Source of the DNA: Pseudoxanthomonas sp.
GTDB lineage: Bacteria > Pseudomonadota > Gammaproteobacteria > Xanthomonadales > Xanthomonadaceae
NCBI RefSeq assembly: GCF_035999195.1
Contig: NZ_DASYGY010000009.1
Location: 124,001-188,000, forward strand
Length of the DNA: 64,000 nucleotides
Direction of reading: 5' to 3'
Shown here: one piece after another, positions 7,964-15,999 of the stretch
How positions within the stretch are numbered: the first letter of the stretch is position 1
Layout: every line of letters begins with the position of its first letter
Program-made: the position numbers and the translations under genes
Notes under the pieces: model-generated
Told to the model about the DNA's origin: nothing
Seen by the model: only the letters and a program-made list of their open reading frames with translations
The model's database searches: none

Positions 7964-8724
7964 CCAGACGTCATAAGTGCAGGGTGCAGGGCCTCGGTAC
8001 TTGGCAGGGCGGTCCAGTAGGTGGGTCCGAGATTGAACCACTGACACGCAAAGCCTTGCGCCAGCGCCGTCGGCGGCCGCACCGAAGATGGGGTGAAGCC
8101 ACAGCGGCCGTAACGACCGGCCGCCACTGCCGCGGCACGTCGCAGGATCTCGCCATACATGCCTTCGCGTACCCGGGAGGCGGGCAGGGTGCCTTGGCGC
8201 GCCAACGCGGCGCCTTGGCGGACCGCCGCCCACGCGCAGTATCGCCATTGCGCGGCGCTTAGCGACAGGCGCGACAGGCGCTGGGCAAAGGCCATGTCCT
8301 GCTGCCAGTGAAGGTCGAATTGGCAGCGGACTAACTGCTCGGCGTAGAACGCTTGGGCCTCATCGCACACTAGGCGTTGCCACAACTCCGCACCTAGGGT
8401 CAGGACCAGTTCGTCGCAAGGTACCGAGGCCAGAAAATCCTCGATCGCCGGCAAGGCGCTCTCGGCCTGGTAGGAACTCCAGGTCCACTTCCATGGAATG
8501 CCCTCCAGCGGCGTCTGCCGCGCTCCTAGCATCGAAACTGATGCCTCCCCCGGCAGGGCCAGGATCTGATGGGAAGCCAGGACCTGCAGGGCTTCCATGG
8601 CCAGCTCTGTCGTGGGCGCAATCGCCAAACGCTGCTGGTGAGCTTGAAGCAGGGCCCACAGGTACACGGCACCAGGCAATCCCAGGTCATCCAGCGTGTG
8701 AGGCGTCATCGAAGCCGGCCGCAT
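7960..8724 (-). CDS. Unknown conserved protein, copy 1 of the Xre-linked module
   Basis: This 254-residue protein is a divergent paralogue of the gene at 24689-25447. Both share an AQWRYCxWAAVRQGA block (about residues 157-171 here), a following VREGMYGEI/VREAIFQEV helix, and a C-terminal aromatic stretch ending YWT. Both also share the N-terminal pattern GLxGxxxLxALLxA. The first ATG (8724) lies 5 bp from the operator; an in-frame ATG at 8709 (MTP, also present in the paralogue) is an alternative start. No signal peptide, transmembrane segment or known catalytic motif is visible; the protein seems soluble and mostly helical. It is transcribed divergently from an Xre gene, as is its paralogue. 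Function unknown. Confidence 0.65.
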   Translation of the reverse strand: MRPASMTPHTLDDLGLPGAVYLWALLQAHQQRLAIAPTTELAMEALQVLASHQILALPGEASVSMLGARQTPLEGIPWKWTWSSYQAESALPAIEDFLASVPCDELVLTLGAELWQRLVCDEAQAFYAEQLVRCQFDLHWQQDMAFAQRLSRLSLSAAQWRYCAWAAVRQGAALARQGTLPASRVREGMYGEILRRAAAVAAGRYGRCGFTPSSVRPPTALAQGFACQWFNLGPTYWTALPSTEALHPALMTSG

Positions 8725-8729
8725 TGCAG

Positions 8730-8754
8730 GGATACTAAGATTAACTTAGTATCC
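8730..8754. promoter_or_regulatory. Perfect 10-5-10 operator between the divergent module genes
   Basis: GGATACTAAG and CTTAGTATCC flank the spacer ATTAA. Each arm also reads as a -10 box (TAGTAT) for the gene on its side, so one bound repressor could block both promoters. On the minus side the -10 box lies only 7 bases from the ATG at 8724, the spacing expected for a leaderless transcript. The second module copy has the same half-site CTTAGTAT at 25533. Confidence 0.75.
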
Positions 8755-8788
8755 AGCGGCAGGCACTTCGGCCATCCTTTTCATCTGG

Positions 8789-9133
8789 ATGCGACCCGAG
8801 GCCTGTGTGTCCGAATCAGCTGACAAGCGATCGAATTTCGCCAGGCGCCTGAAACAGGCGCGCCTGGGACGAGGCCTGACGCAGGCTCAGCTGGGTGTTT
8901 TGGCTGGTATGGAGCCCGACGTGGCGAGCACCCGCATCAACCAGTATGAGCGTGGCGTCCATGAGCCGCGCTCGGCCACGGCCAAGCAGCTGGCCGAGGC
9001 CTTGGGCGTTCCGGCCGCCTTACTCTATACCGATGACGATCTGCTGGCCAAGCTGCTGCTTCGGTGGGGATCACTGACCAAGCAGCAGAAGCGCGAGCTG
9101 GTCAAGCTGGTCGAGGCCACGCCCGGAAAGTAG
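8789..9133 (+). CDS. Xre-family transcriptional regulator, copy 1
   Basis: This 114-residue protein has a helix-turn-helix of the HTH_3 type (about residues 17-75): FARRLKQARLGRGLTQAQLG, then RINQYERGVHEP and AKQLAEALGVP. The C-terminal tail DDLLAKLLLRWGSLTKQQKR is almost identical to that of the paralogue at 25568-25918, so the tail is probably a functional dimerisation or partner-contacting element. It is divergent from the unknown gene at 7960 with a shared palindrome between them, so autoregulation and repression of the partner are likely. The ribosome site before the ATG is weak and a GTG at 8807 is a possible alternative start. Confidence 0.85.
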   Translation: MRPEACVSESADKRSNFARRLKQARLGRGLTQAQLGVLAGMEPDVASTRINQYERGVHEPRSATAKQLAEALGVPAALLYTDDDLLAKLLLRWGSLTKQQKRELVKLVEATPGK

Positions 9134-9477
9134 AGGGACAATCGCATGGGCGATAGCCTTGGGGAGGTGTCCCGTCGGGCACTGACTCCGCCAGCGTGCT
9201 CATTCACCCTACCGAGCCCTGACATGGGGTCGTCATCTGCTGATGGCGAAAAGACCAGTTCGGAATAACCTCCGAGATTCTGGGCAATGAATCGGATTGA
9301 ACGATTAGGGATCGTTATCGCGGGTAGGAAAAGTATGAGGGTCGGCAGGGATTCGTGAGAAATACAGCCGAATCCGCTTTAAGTTTTTGATGTTGCGTGC
9401 TTTTCTTCTTCATACGCCGCTGAGGCCACGAAGTGGCCTATTAGCACTTCGCGTCGAAACTGAATAGACAGAGTCCG
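9134..9477. other. Noncoding stretch before the Tn3 remnant
   Basis: I see no credible gene in these 344 bases. They hold a small perfect hairpin, AGGCCAC-GAA-GTGGCCT (9423-9439). They also hold a GGGGTCGTC start at 9226 that resembles the outer bases of Tn3-family inverted repeats. No matching partner repeat was found, so the boundary of the Tn3 remnant is unresolved. Confidence 0.4.
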
Positions 9478-10699
9478 CTACCCTCTCGGCTCGGCGATCT
9501 GCGTCCAGTGGGGCTCCAAAACGATCTCGGTGAATTGGAGAGGCGCGACCTTACGTTCCAGGTCGAGCGTGTAGTCTCCGAACCGATTGATGTGGCTGGT
9601 CCGATACGGCGACAAGCCGCCCAGAACCTCGGGATTCAACTCCATCCCCTCCTCCTGCAGGCTGGCCAACGTGCGTGTCATCTGGTCTACGTTGTGCAGG
9701 ATGCAGGATCTCCTTGAGCTGCGCGATAAGCGTATCAGCACGCTTGCCGTGCTCTACTTGGTAGGCCAACAGTCTTTGCTGGGCCGTGTTCTCCAGGTTC
9801 TGCATCAGCCGGATGTACAGGTCGGCCGCATCGTCCCATGTCTTGGCGTGCTGGGACCGAATGAAGATCGTCGCCAAGGCATAGCGCTTGGCCGGCTTGA
9901 GTTCGGCCAGTTCGCTGGCATCGAGCGCACGCGCCATGGCGCGGAACTGCTTCAGCTTCGGAACCGGAATATCCACGGCCGGCAACTGCTGGGCCAGATG
10001 TTGCAGGCGTTGGATATGTTGCAGATAAAAGCGCACTTCCTTATTGGTGGGCCGTTTGGGCTCGCGCTTTAGCGCATTCCAGCCGGTATATGTGGCATTG
10101 GCCGGTGCGGCCAACAGTTCCTTGATCAAGCTCTTGGCTGGCGCGGTCAAGGCCTCATTGATGCTGCGGTAATACTGCTCATGCACCTGCTCGCGGGCCT
10201 GAACCGCAATCTTCTCCAGCGTACTGAAGCCCGGCAGCTCAAAGCGATGGTGAACCAGCTCCTCCAGCAGCACGTTGATGATGTCGGCGATGACATGCTT
10301 GGTTTGAGCGGCGGCCTGGGCCACCGTTGCCAGCCATTCCCTCCCGCTGACATCCAGCGGACGAACGCGCAGGAACTTTCGCAGGCGCGCCATATGGGCG
10401 CGTTTAGCGCCGGAGACGTCGTAGCGATTCAAGTCTCGGATGGATAGCGCCCGGCGCAGCCCGGCTGCCTGGGCAATATGTTGCCGAATCCGTTCTGGGA
10501 CATCGGCTAGGATCACGAAGTAGCCCAGCCGCTGGAACATCTTCAGGTGAATGAGCACAGCCAACTGAGTGGTTGGCTGGGTCGCCATGCTACGTGCGAG
10601 GCGCACTTCGCCGCCGCTGGGCGTGTAAATCTCGTCCAGTTCCTTGGCCGTGGGATCAGGTTTCAGGCGCGGATACGCGGTCTCGTGCAGCGTCGCCAT
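9478..10699 (-). pseudogene. tnpA: Tn3-family transposase with large internal deletion and frame change
   Basis: Reading from 10699, about 345 residues match the N-terminal DUF4158-like part of Tn3 transposases (MATLHETAYPRLKPDPTAKE, SIRDLNRYDVSGAKRAHMAR, LELPGFSTLEKIA-like text). Near 9730 the frame is lost. In another frame the extreme C-terminus of the same family follows: HNVDQMTRTLASLQEEG, then LSPYRTSHINRFGDYTLDL, with a stop at 9478. The middle, some 600 residues including the DDE core, is missing. Intact Tn3 transposases are near 1000 residues. The element can therefore no longer make its own transposase. Confidence 0.8.
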
Positions 10700-10723
10700 G
10701 CAGTGCCCTGGTCAGGGTTGAGG

Positions 10724-11992
10724 TCAATCCCAGTGACGCCCGTCCTCGGCGCGCACGGAGGCTTCCAGAAAGCAGTGGTGGTTATCGGCAACGCGATGCA
10801 TCTCATCCAGCAGCATGGCCATCCTCTCGTCCATGTCCGCGGCGTCGACCACCGGCATCGTGAGTCGGTACTCGCTTCCCTCGGCATCAAGCCGATGGGC
10901 TTGAAACGGGGATAGGCACATCGCCTCAATGCGTGCCCGAGCGCGGCCAGCGCCCCTGCCTCGGGGCGTAAACGGGCTCACTAGCAGGCGCAGCGTCAGG
11001 CTCACGGTCGCGGCCGGCGCTGGCAGCGCCGCCGAGGCGAGCGCGGGGGGCGGCGCGGCCTGGAGGCCGGCTTCAACGCGTTGGCGGGCGAACGGATCGC
11101 GGCCCTGGATGTAACGCATGGCCGAGTGCACGTCTCGCCATCCGACGTACTCCATCAGGGCTTTCACGTCCCAGCCGTTGTCATTGGCCCAGCCCGCAAA
11201 GCCCCGGCGAAGGGAATGGCTGCTGTAGCCTCCCACGGCCTCCAGACCTGCGGACTGAAACAGGTCGCGCAGCAAGGGGATCAGGCTGTTCGGATGCAAC
11301 CCTTGGCTGCCGACGTTGCCCCATTGATCGACACGCCGGAACAGCGGGCCTTGAGTTAGCGCGGCTGCCTGCACCCAGGCCTGCGTGGCACTGACCGCGC
11401 ACAAGCGCGACAGAGCGGGCACCTTGTACGTATTGCCTGCCGACTGTCTGTCGCCCTTGCTGCGCGGCAGGAAGCAGATCATTCCCTGCTCGGGTACCAG
11501 TTCCAAGTACTCAATCTGCAGCCGGATCAACTCATCGCCGCGGAATCCTCGCCAAAAGCCCAGTAACACCAGCGCCTTGTCGCGCATGGCACGCAAGGCA
11601 TACGCGTGGTCGGCGCGCTCCTGGGCCGCCAGCGTGGCTTGGTCCAGCCACCCGACTACTTGGGTCAGCTGGGCCAGCTGCAACGGCGTGGCCTGCTTTT
11701 CGATTCGGGGGTGTAGCGTCTGAATGCCCTTGAGGACCTTGCGTACCAGCGGCGTACGCGTGGGATCGACGAACCCGTGCTCGGCGTGCCAATGCGCCAG
11801 TGCTGCCAGTCGTTGCTTCAGCGTGTTGATTGCTGCCTTGGGGGCCTGCTCGGCCAGATAGCGGGCCACGCTATCGGGCGTCGCCGGCAGATGGCCACCC
11901 CATTCGACCTCGAAGTGGCGCAGCGCCGAGGCATAGCTGCGCTGCGTGTTCTGACGCGTGGCCGCTTCGAGGTAGCGGTCCACATCGCTCAC
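10724..11992 (-). CDS. Tyrosine recombinase associated with the Tn3 remnant
   Basis: This protein of about 422 residues is a phage-integrase-family recombinase. A core-binding domain starts DRYLEAATRQNTQRSYASAL. The catalytic domain shows the first Arg in GFWRGFRGDELIRL, the HSLRRGFAGWA box and the MEYVGWRDVHSAMRYI box holding the Tyr nucleophile. About 120 extra residues follow the Tyr, Ala/Pro-rich and then acidic, which is longer than usual. A GTG at 11992 is chosen as start because it overlaps the stop of the upstream MerR gene (GTGA); the frame stays open further upstream to 12079. Tn3 relatives such as Tn4430 use a tyrosine recombinase to resolve cointegrates, which is the likely original role. 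Confidence 0.75.
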   Translation of the reverse strand: MSDVDRYLEAATRQNTQRSYASALRHFEVEWGGHLPATPDSVARYLAEQAPKAAINTLKQRLAALAHWHAEHGFVDPTRTPLVRKVLKGIQTLHPRIEKQATPLQLAQLTQVVGWLDQATLAAQERADHAYALRAMRDKALVLLGFWRGFRGDELIRLQIEYLELVPEQGMICFLPRSKGDRQSAGNTYKVPALSRLCAVSATQAWVQAAALTQGPLFRRVDQWGNVGSQGLHPNSLIPLLRDLFQSAGLEAVGGYSSHSLRRGFAGWANDNGWDVKALMEYVGWRDVHSAMRYIQGRDPFARQRVEAGLQAAPPPALASAALPAPAATVSLTLRLLVSPFTPRGRGAGRARARIEAMCLSPFQAHRLDAEGSEYRLTMPVVDAADMDERMAMLLDEMHRVADNHHCFLEASVRAEDGRHWD

Positions 11993-12411
11993 GCCTGGCA
12001 GCACTCCGCCGACGCGCAACCGGCCGGTTGTCGCAGCGTAGAGAGGATCGTGCACTCGGCACGTTGTCCGCCATGGCAACTGGCGATCACCCGCTCCAGT
12101 TCCCGGGCCATCCTGCGCAGATCCTCCATCCGGGCCTGGATATCAGCCAAATGACTGCGTGCCAGCCGATCTACGTCCATGCAGGACATCTGGTCGTCCC
12201 CGGACAACTGCAGCAGGCTGCGGATCTCTTCCAGACTGAAACCCAGATCCCGGCCGCGGGTAATGAAGCGCAAACGCTCGATATCGGCAGGCTCGTAAAC
12301 GCGATACCCGCTGCCGGTGCGACCAGGTTGGGGTAACAGGCCGATCCGCTCGTAATAGCGGATGGTTTCCAGATGGCACCCACTGGCCTCGGCGGCCTGA
12401 CTGATCTTCAT
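11989..12411 (-). CDS. MerR-family metal sensor, CadR/PbrR/ZntR type
   Basis: This 140-residue regulator has the N-terminal MerR winged helix (MKISQAAEASGCHLETIRYY) and the long dimer helix. Metal-binding cysteines sit at C77, C112 and C120 in SCMDVDRL and SCHGGQRAEC, the CadR/PbrR arrangement for Cd, Pb or Zn. The tail carries three more cysteines (C132, C137, C138). It is divergent from the desaturase-CDF-czc block and faces a 19-bp-spaced promoter at 12420-12450, so it probably activates those genes when metal is present. The recombinase gene follows with overlapping stop and start codons. Confidence 0.85.
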   Translation of the reverse strand: MKISQAAEASGCHLETIRYYERIGLLPQPGRTGSGYRVYEPADIERLRFITRGRDLGFSLEEIRSLLQLSGDDQMSCMDVDRLARSHLADIQARMEDLRRMARELERVIASCHGGQRAECTILSTLRQPAGCASAECCQA

Positions 12412-12419
12412 GTGGCGAC

Positions 12420-12450
12420 TTGACTCTGTAGTAGCTACGGACTTTACCTT
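12420..12450 (+). promoter_or_regulatory. MerR-type promoter with 19-bp spacer
   Basis: TTGACT (-35, 12420-12425) and TACCTT (-10, 12445-12450) are separated by 19 bp. The spacer holds the dyad CTCTGTAG-TAG-CTACGGACT, with 7 of 9 outer positions matching after inversion. The overlong spacer is the hallmark of promoters activated by MerR-family proteins. It drives the block starting at 12511. Confidence 0.8.
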
Positions 12451-12510
12451 GCCCCCTGTCCAGCCGCCAGCCTCCCGCCCGCGCGCCTCTACCCGTGTCC
12501 GGAGCTCTCC

Positions 12511-13695
12511 ATGTTGCGCTCACGCCTGATCCGGTATGCCGCGTATCCCGCCCTGATGGGCGCGGTTCTGGCCGGCACGGCCGCAGTATTGGCCGATGGC
12601 CTGCCGGCTTGGCCAACCTTGGCGATCCTGGCGACCGCGGGCATTGCCATGGTGGCGCTGCTGGAGTGGCTGCAGCCCTACGAGCCGTCATGGCGCCATA
12701 GCCAAGGCGACCTCAAAGCCGACTTGATGCATGGCGCCGTCAACTTTGGCCTGCTGGCCGGCACCGCCTATGGATTGCATGCCTTTCGCGGCCTGCTGCC
12801 CGCCGGCAGCCTATGGCCGACCCAGTGGCCCCTGATCGGGCAGATGCTGCTGGCGGGGCTGGTGATCGACTTGGGCCTGTATGCCATGCACCGCTTCAGT
12901 CATCGGGTGCGATGGGCATGGAAACTGCACGCTATCCACCACAGCGCTGAGCGCTTGTATTGGCTCAATGGAGAACGTCGTCACCCGTTGAGTGCACTGC
13001 TGATGGCCGGCCCGGGCTTGGGGTTGACTGTCGCCTTGGGTGCGCCGCCGCTGGTGATCAGTGCGTGGCTGACACTGATGAGTGTTCAACTGGCTTTCCA
13101 ACACGCCAACTTGGACTACCGCGTTGGCCCGCTACGTCGCTGGCTAGGCGTGGCCGAAGTACATCGGTGGCATCACAAGCGTGACTATGAAGATGCCCAG
13201 GTCAACTTCGGCGAGTTCTTCATGATCTGGGATCGTCTGTGCGGCACCTTCCTTGATCGCCCTGAAACGCTGCGCGCCGGCGAGGTCGGGTTGCGCGAGG
13301 AAACGATGCCTGCCAGCTATTGGGCGCAGATGTGCTGGCCGTTTAACGAGGCTCCAGATCAACGGGATACGGCCTTTGCGCAATATCTTTGGCAAGGCGA
13401 TCAAGCGCTACAACAAGGCGATCTCACGACGGCCTACAAACGGTACGAATTGGCCCACGTGCTCTCGCAGCACCGCACGCGCTTGCACGTGCGTAGTCAT
13501 TGGGCGTTCGCAAGATGGGCGTGGCAAGCCCACGACATGCGCGAAATGGCTGGACAACTGCTGCGCCTGATGGCCGCTGCGACTCTGACATGGGTGTGGA
13601 TGCCTAAAGGCAATACCGGTGGCGCTCGGGTAAACGCCTTGCGCACGATGCCGATTCCTTCAGAACTGCGTAATTACATGGAGAACACCCGATGA
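12511..13695 (+). CDS. Sterol desaturase/fatty-acid hydroxylase fused to a DUF3703 domain
   Basis: This 394-residue membrane protein has several hydrophobic segments and the di-iron histidine clusters of the fatty-acid hydroxylase superfamily: HRFSH (about residue 132), HAIHHS (about 145) and HRWHH (about 218). From about residue 290 the sequence changes to a soluble DUF3703-like domain: AYKRYELAHVLSQHRTRLH, HWAFARWAWQAHDMREMAGQ and PKGNTGGARV. DUF3703 usually occurs as a separate small protein in metal-resistance operons. The start ATG has GGAG 8 bases upstream. It is the first gene behind the MerR-type promoter and overlaps the CDF gene by 4 bp. The substrate is unknown; membrane lipid change under metal stress is a guess. 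Confidence 0.8.
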   Translation: MLRSRLIRYAAYPALMGAVLAGTAAVLADGLPAWPTLAILATAGIAMVALLEWLQPYEPSWRHSQGDLKADLMHGAVNFGLLAGTAYGLHAFRGLLPAGSLWPTQWPLIGQMLLAGLVIDLGLYAMHRFSHRVRWAWKLHAIHHSAERLYWLNGERRHPLSALLMAGPGLGLTVALGAPPLVISAWLTLMSVQLAFQHANLDYRVGPLRRWLGVAEVHRWHHKRDYEDAQVNFGEFFMIWDRLCGTFLDRPETLRAGEVGLREETMPASYWAQMCWPFNEAPDQRDTAFAQYLWQGDQALQQGDLTTAYKRYELAHVLSQHRTRLHVRSHWAFARWAWQAHDMREMAGQLLRLMAAATLTWVWMPKGNTGGARVNALRTMPIPSELRNYMENTR

Positions 13696-14309
13696 GTGAC
13701 TGTGGCTGCCATCACGAGGCCAAGAACGCCCAGGAGCGACGTGTACTGTGGATTGCCTTGGTCCTCAACGCGGCCATGGCCGTCATTGGTGGCATCGCCG
13801 GCTGGATTGCCCATTCCACAGGTCTGCTGGCTGACGCGCTGGATATGCTGTCTGATGCCACCGCGTACGCCATTGGATTGGTGGCCATCGGACGCACGGC
13901 CCGCTTCAAGGCCAATGCCGCTTGGCTCAGTGGCAGCATTCTGCTGGTGCTGGGTATTGGCGTGCTGGTGGAGGTCGGACGACGGGTACTACAGGGCGCC
14001 GAACCACTCAGCGGATGGATGATCGGCACCGCGCTGCTATCGCTTGTAGTCAACGTCATCGTGTTGCGCATGCTCTCGCCGCTGAAGTCCGGGGAGGTCC
14101 ATCTGCGAGCAACGTGGCTGTTTACCCGAGCCGACGTGGTGGCCAACATCGGCGTCATTCTTGCGGGCGTACTGGTGTGGTGGCTGGCCAATCCCTATCC
14201 CGACTATGTGATTGGCACCCTTATCGGTTTGTACGTGATCAAGGAAGCCATCGAGATCCTGCGTGACGCACGTCGGGCCAGCACGCAAGTGGGCAAGCCG
14301 ACCGCGTGA
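13692..14309 (+). CDS. CDF-family cation efflux transporter, short form
   Basis: This 205-residue inner-membrane protein has about six transmembrane segments. CDF features include GLLADALDMLSDATAYAIG (about residues 44-62) and TRADVVANIGVILAGVLVW (about 145-163), whose Asp residues form the Zn/Cd site in the membrane. It starts MSDCGCHHE, a small metal-binding tip. It ends soon after the last membrane helix, so the usual cytoplasmic ZT-dimer domain is missing. The ATG overlaps the desaturase stop (ATGA). Likely role: export of Zn, Cd or Co from the cytoplasm to the periplasm, where Czc can take over. Confidence 0.85.
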   Translation: MSDCGCHHEAKNAQERRVLWIALVLNAAMAVIGGIAGWIAHSTGLLADALDMLSDATAYAIGLVAIGRTARFKANAAWLSGSILLVLGIGVLVEVGRRVLQGAEPLSGWMIGTALLSLVVNVIVLRMLSPLKSGEVHLRATWLFTRADVVANIGVILAGVLVWWLANPYPDYVIGTLIGLYVIKEAIEILRDARRASTQVGKPTA

Positions 14310-14680
14310 AGATGCGTGTGCGAGCTCTGCCCGCGTTCCGCTGGCTGCTGGCGCTGAGCCTGGCACTGGGTGCCATATGGCACCCGGTGCTTACGGCGGT
14401 GGGCGAAATGCACGAGGCAGCCCATACGTGGTCCGGCGCTCACGCAGTGCTGATGACGTCCCACGCGGCCGCTGATGAGAGCGCCTTGGGCAAATCGCTC
14501 CATCAGTTGCATCAACTCGCGCATTGCTGCGCGCACGCAGTCGCCGCTCCGGCGATGACTTGGGCGCCACCTCCTGCTCCGCAGCAGCAGGCCGTAGAGC
14601 CACACGCGGTGGAGACGGTGCCCACAGGGCCATTGGTCGATCCGTTCCGACCGCCTATTGCGGGCCAAGCGCTGGCGTAG
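14306..14680 (+). CDS. Small exported His-rich accessory protein upstream of czcC
   Basis: This 124-residue protein has a signal-peptide-like N-terminus (RWLLALSLALGAIWHPVLT) and a His/Cys stretch (KSLHQLHQLAHCCAHAVA, about residues 63-80). The end is Pro-rich and carries FRPPI near the C-terminus. The same FRPPI/IRPPI ending occurs in CopL at 26095 and in the CopL-like protein at 41104. It overlaps the CDF stop codon through GTGA; an ATG six bases on (14312) is an alternative start. Small periplasmic metal-binding proteins at this place (CzcI-like) often tune Czc expression. The exact family is not certain. Confidence 0.6.
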   Translation: MKMRVRALPAFRWLLALSLALGAIWHPVLTAVGEMHEAAHTWSGAHAVLMTSHAAADESALGKSLHQLHQLAHCCAHAVAAPAMTWAPPPAPQQQAVEPHAVETVPTGPLVDPFRPPIAGQALA

Positions 14681-14721
14681 GCCAGTCCTTAACCCTTGGT
14701 CTGAACTTCTGGAGTGTTGCT

Positions 14722-15999
14722 ATGCAAGTGCGACGTGCGGCGCTGGCCGCTTGGTTGCTGCTGGGTGCAGGGATACCTGCCTGGGCGGTCGACCCCATGA
14801 CATTGGACGACGCATTCGACCGCGTTGCCCAAGCCCATCCAGACCTGCGCCTGGTGCAGGCACGTACCGCGGTACTGGCGGCCGAGCACGAGGGCGCCAA
14901 TCAGCGCCCGCCTTGGACATTGGGTGCCGAGGTGGAGAATGCCCTGGGTACCGGAGATGCGAGAGGCTTGGACAGCGCCGAGTTCACCGTGAGTCTGAGC
15001 TCGGTGCTGGAGCGAGGCGGGAAACTGGATGCGCGCAGGGCCCTGGCGCAGAGCCGCATCGATGCGCTGGCTGTTCAGCGGGAAGCTCGTCGGCTGGATC
15101 TGTTGGCTGAAACGGCGCGGCGCTATCTGGCATTGGTTGCAGCGGACAAGGCCGCCAAGATTGCCCAAGTCGATATCCAACAGCGCCAGCGTACCGTGGC
15201 CGCTGCTCGTCAACGTGTGCAGGCCGGCGCCTCACCCGAGTCGGTGCTGTTGACTGCACAGGCTGCCTTGGCAAGAGCCGAGCTGGCCCAAGCAAGGGCC
15301 TCCCAGCAAGCCAGCGCTGCACGCCAGCATCTGGCCGCCCTCTGGGGGGAGCGTGAACCCGTGTCGGCGCCGGTCGCTGGCAACCCGCTCGCACTACCGG
15401 CGATCGGTTCTCTGGAAACCCTTTCCTCAGAACTGCAGCGTTCTCCCGAGCTGGCCCAGTTTGTCGACGAGCGGCGCATTGCCGAAGCACGTTTGAATCT
15501 GGCTCGCACAGCAGGCACGTCGGATCTGGCTTGGCAAGTCGGCGTGCGTCGGATGCAGGACACAAGCGACACCGCGCTCGTGGGGGGCATCTCGCTGCCT
15601 TTGGGTGCTCGAAGCCGGGCGCAACCAGAGATTCGTGCCGCTGAGGCGGAGTTGGAAGTGCTTTCGATCGAACGTGAGGCGCAGGGAATGGCGTTGTATT
15701 CCACCCTGGTCGAAGCCCACGGCCGTTACACCGTCGCCCGTGACGAAGTGGCCCGTCTTCAAGACGATGTGCTGCCCAAGCTGACCAAGGCTGAGCAAGC
15801 GGCCGAGCGTGCATATCGCGCTGGGGCCATCAGCTATCTGGAATGGGCGCAGCTGCAGTCCGAAAGGACCGCAGCTCTGCAGCAACAACTGGACGTCGCG
15901 CTCGATGCGCAACGTGCCCTCATCGAAATCCAACGGCTCACCGGCCAGGCCATGGTTGCCTCTGCCGCTGCCGCCACCTCCGGAGAGTTGACCCCATGA
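14722..15999 (+). CDS. czcC: CzcC-type outer-membrane factor
   Basis: This 425-residue outer-membrane efflux protein (TolC/OEP family) starts at an ATG with GGAG 7 bases upstream. A signal peptide (AAWLLLGAGIPAWAV) is followed by long helical repeats, including VSLSSVLERGGKLDARRAL, typical of CzcC. It forms the outer-membrane channel of the CzcCBA efflux pump and sends Co, Zn and Cd out of the periplasm. Its stop overlaps the czcB start (ATGA). The frame stays open upstream to 14524, but that extension lacks a ribosome site and reads antisense-like, so it was not used. Confidence 0.9.
   Translation: MQVRRAALAAWLLLGAGIPAWAVDPMTLDDAFDRVAQAHPDLRLVQARTAVLAAEHEGANQRPPWTLGAEVENALGTGDARGLDSAEFTVSLSSVLERGGKLDARRALAQSRIDALAVQREARRLDLLAETARRYLALVAADKAAKIAQVDIQQRQRTVAAARQRVQAGASPESVLLTAQAALARAELAQARASQQASAARQHLAALWGEREPVSAPVAGNPLALPAIGSLETLSSELQRSPELAQFVDERRIAEARLNLARTAGTSDLAWQVGVRRMQDTSDTALVGGISLPLGARSRAQPEIRAAEAELEVLSIEREAQGMALYSTLVEAHGRYTVARDEVARLQDDVLPKLTKAEQAAERAYRAGAISYLEWAQLQSERTAALQQQLDVALDAQRALIEIQRLTGQAMVASAAAATSGELTP

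Noticed and set aside
9226..9262. GGGGTCGTC-led stretch considered as a Tn3 terminal repeat
   Set aside because: It resembles the outer bases of some Tn3-family ends, but no inverted partner was found to the right of the recombinase/merR genes and it lies over 200 bp from the transposase end.
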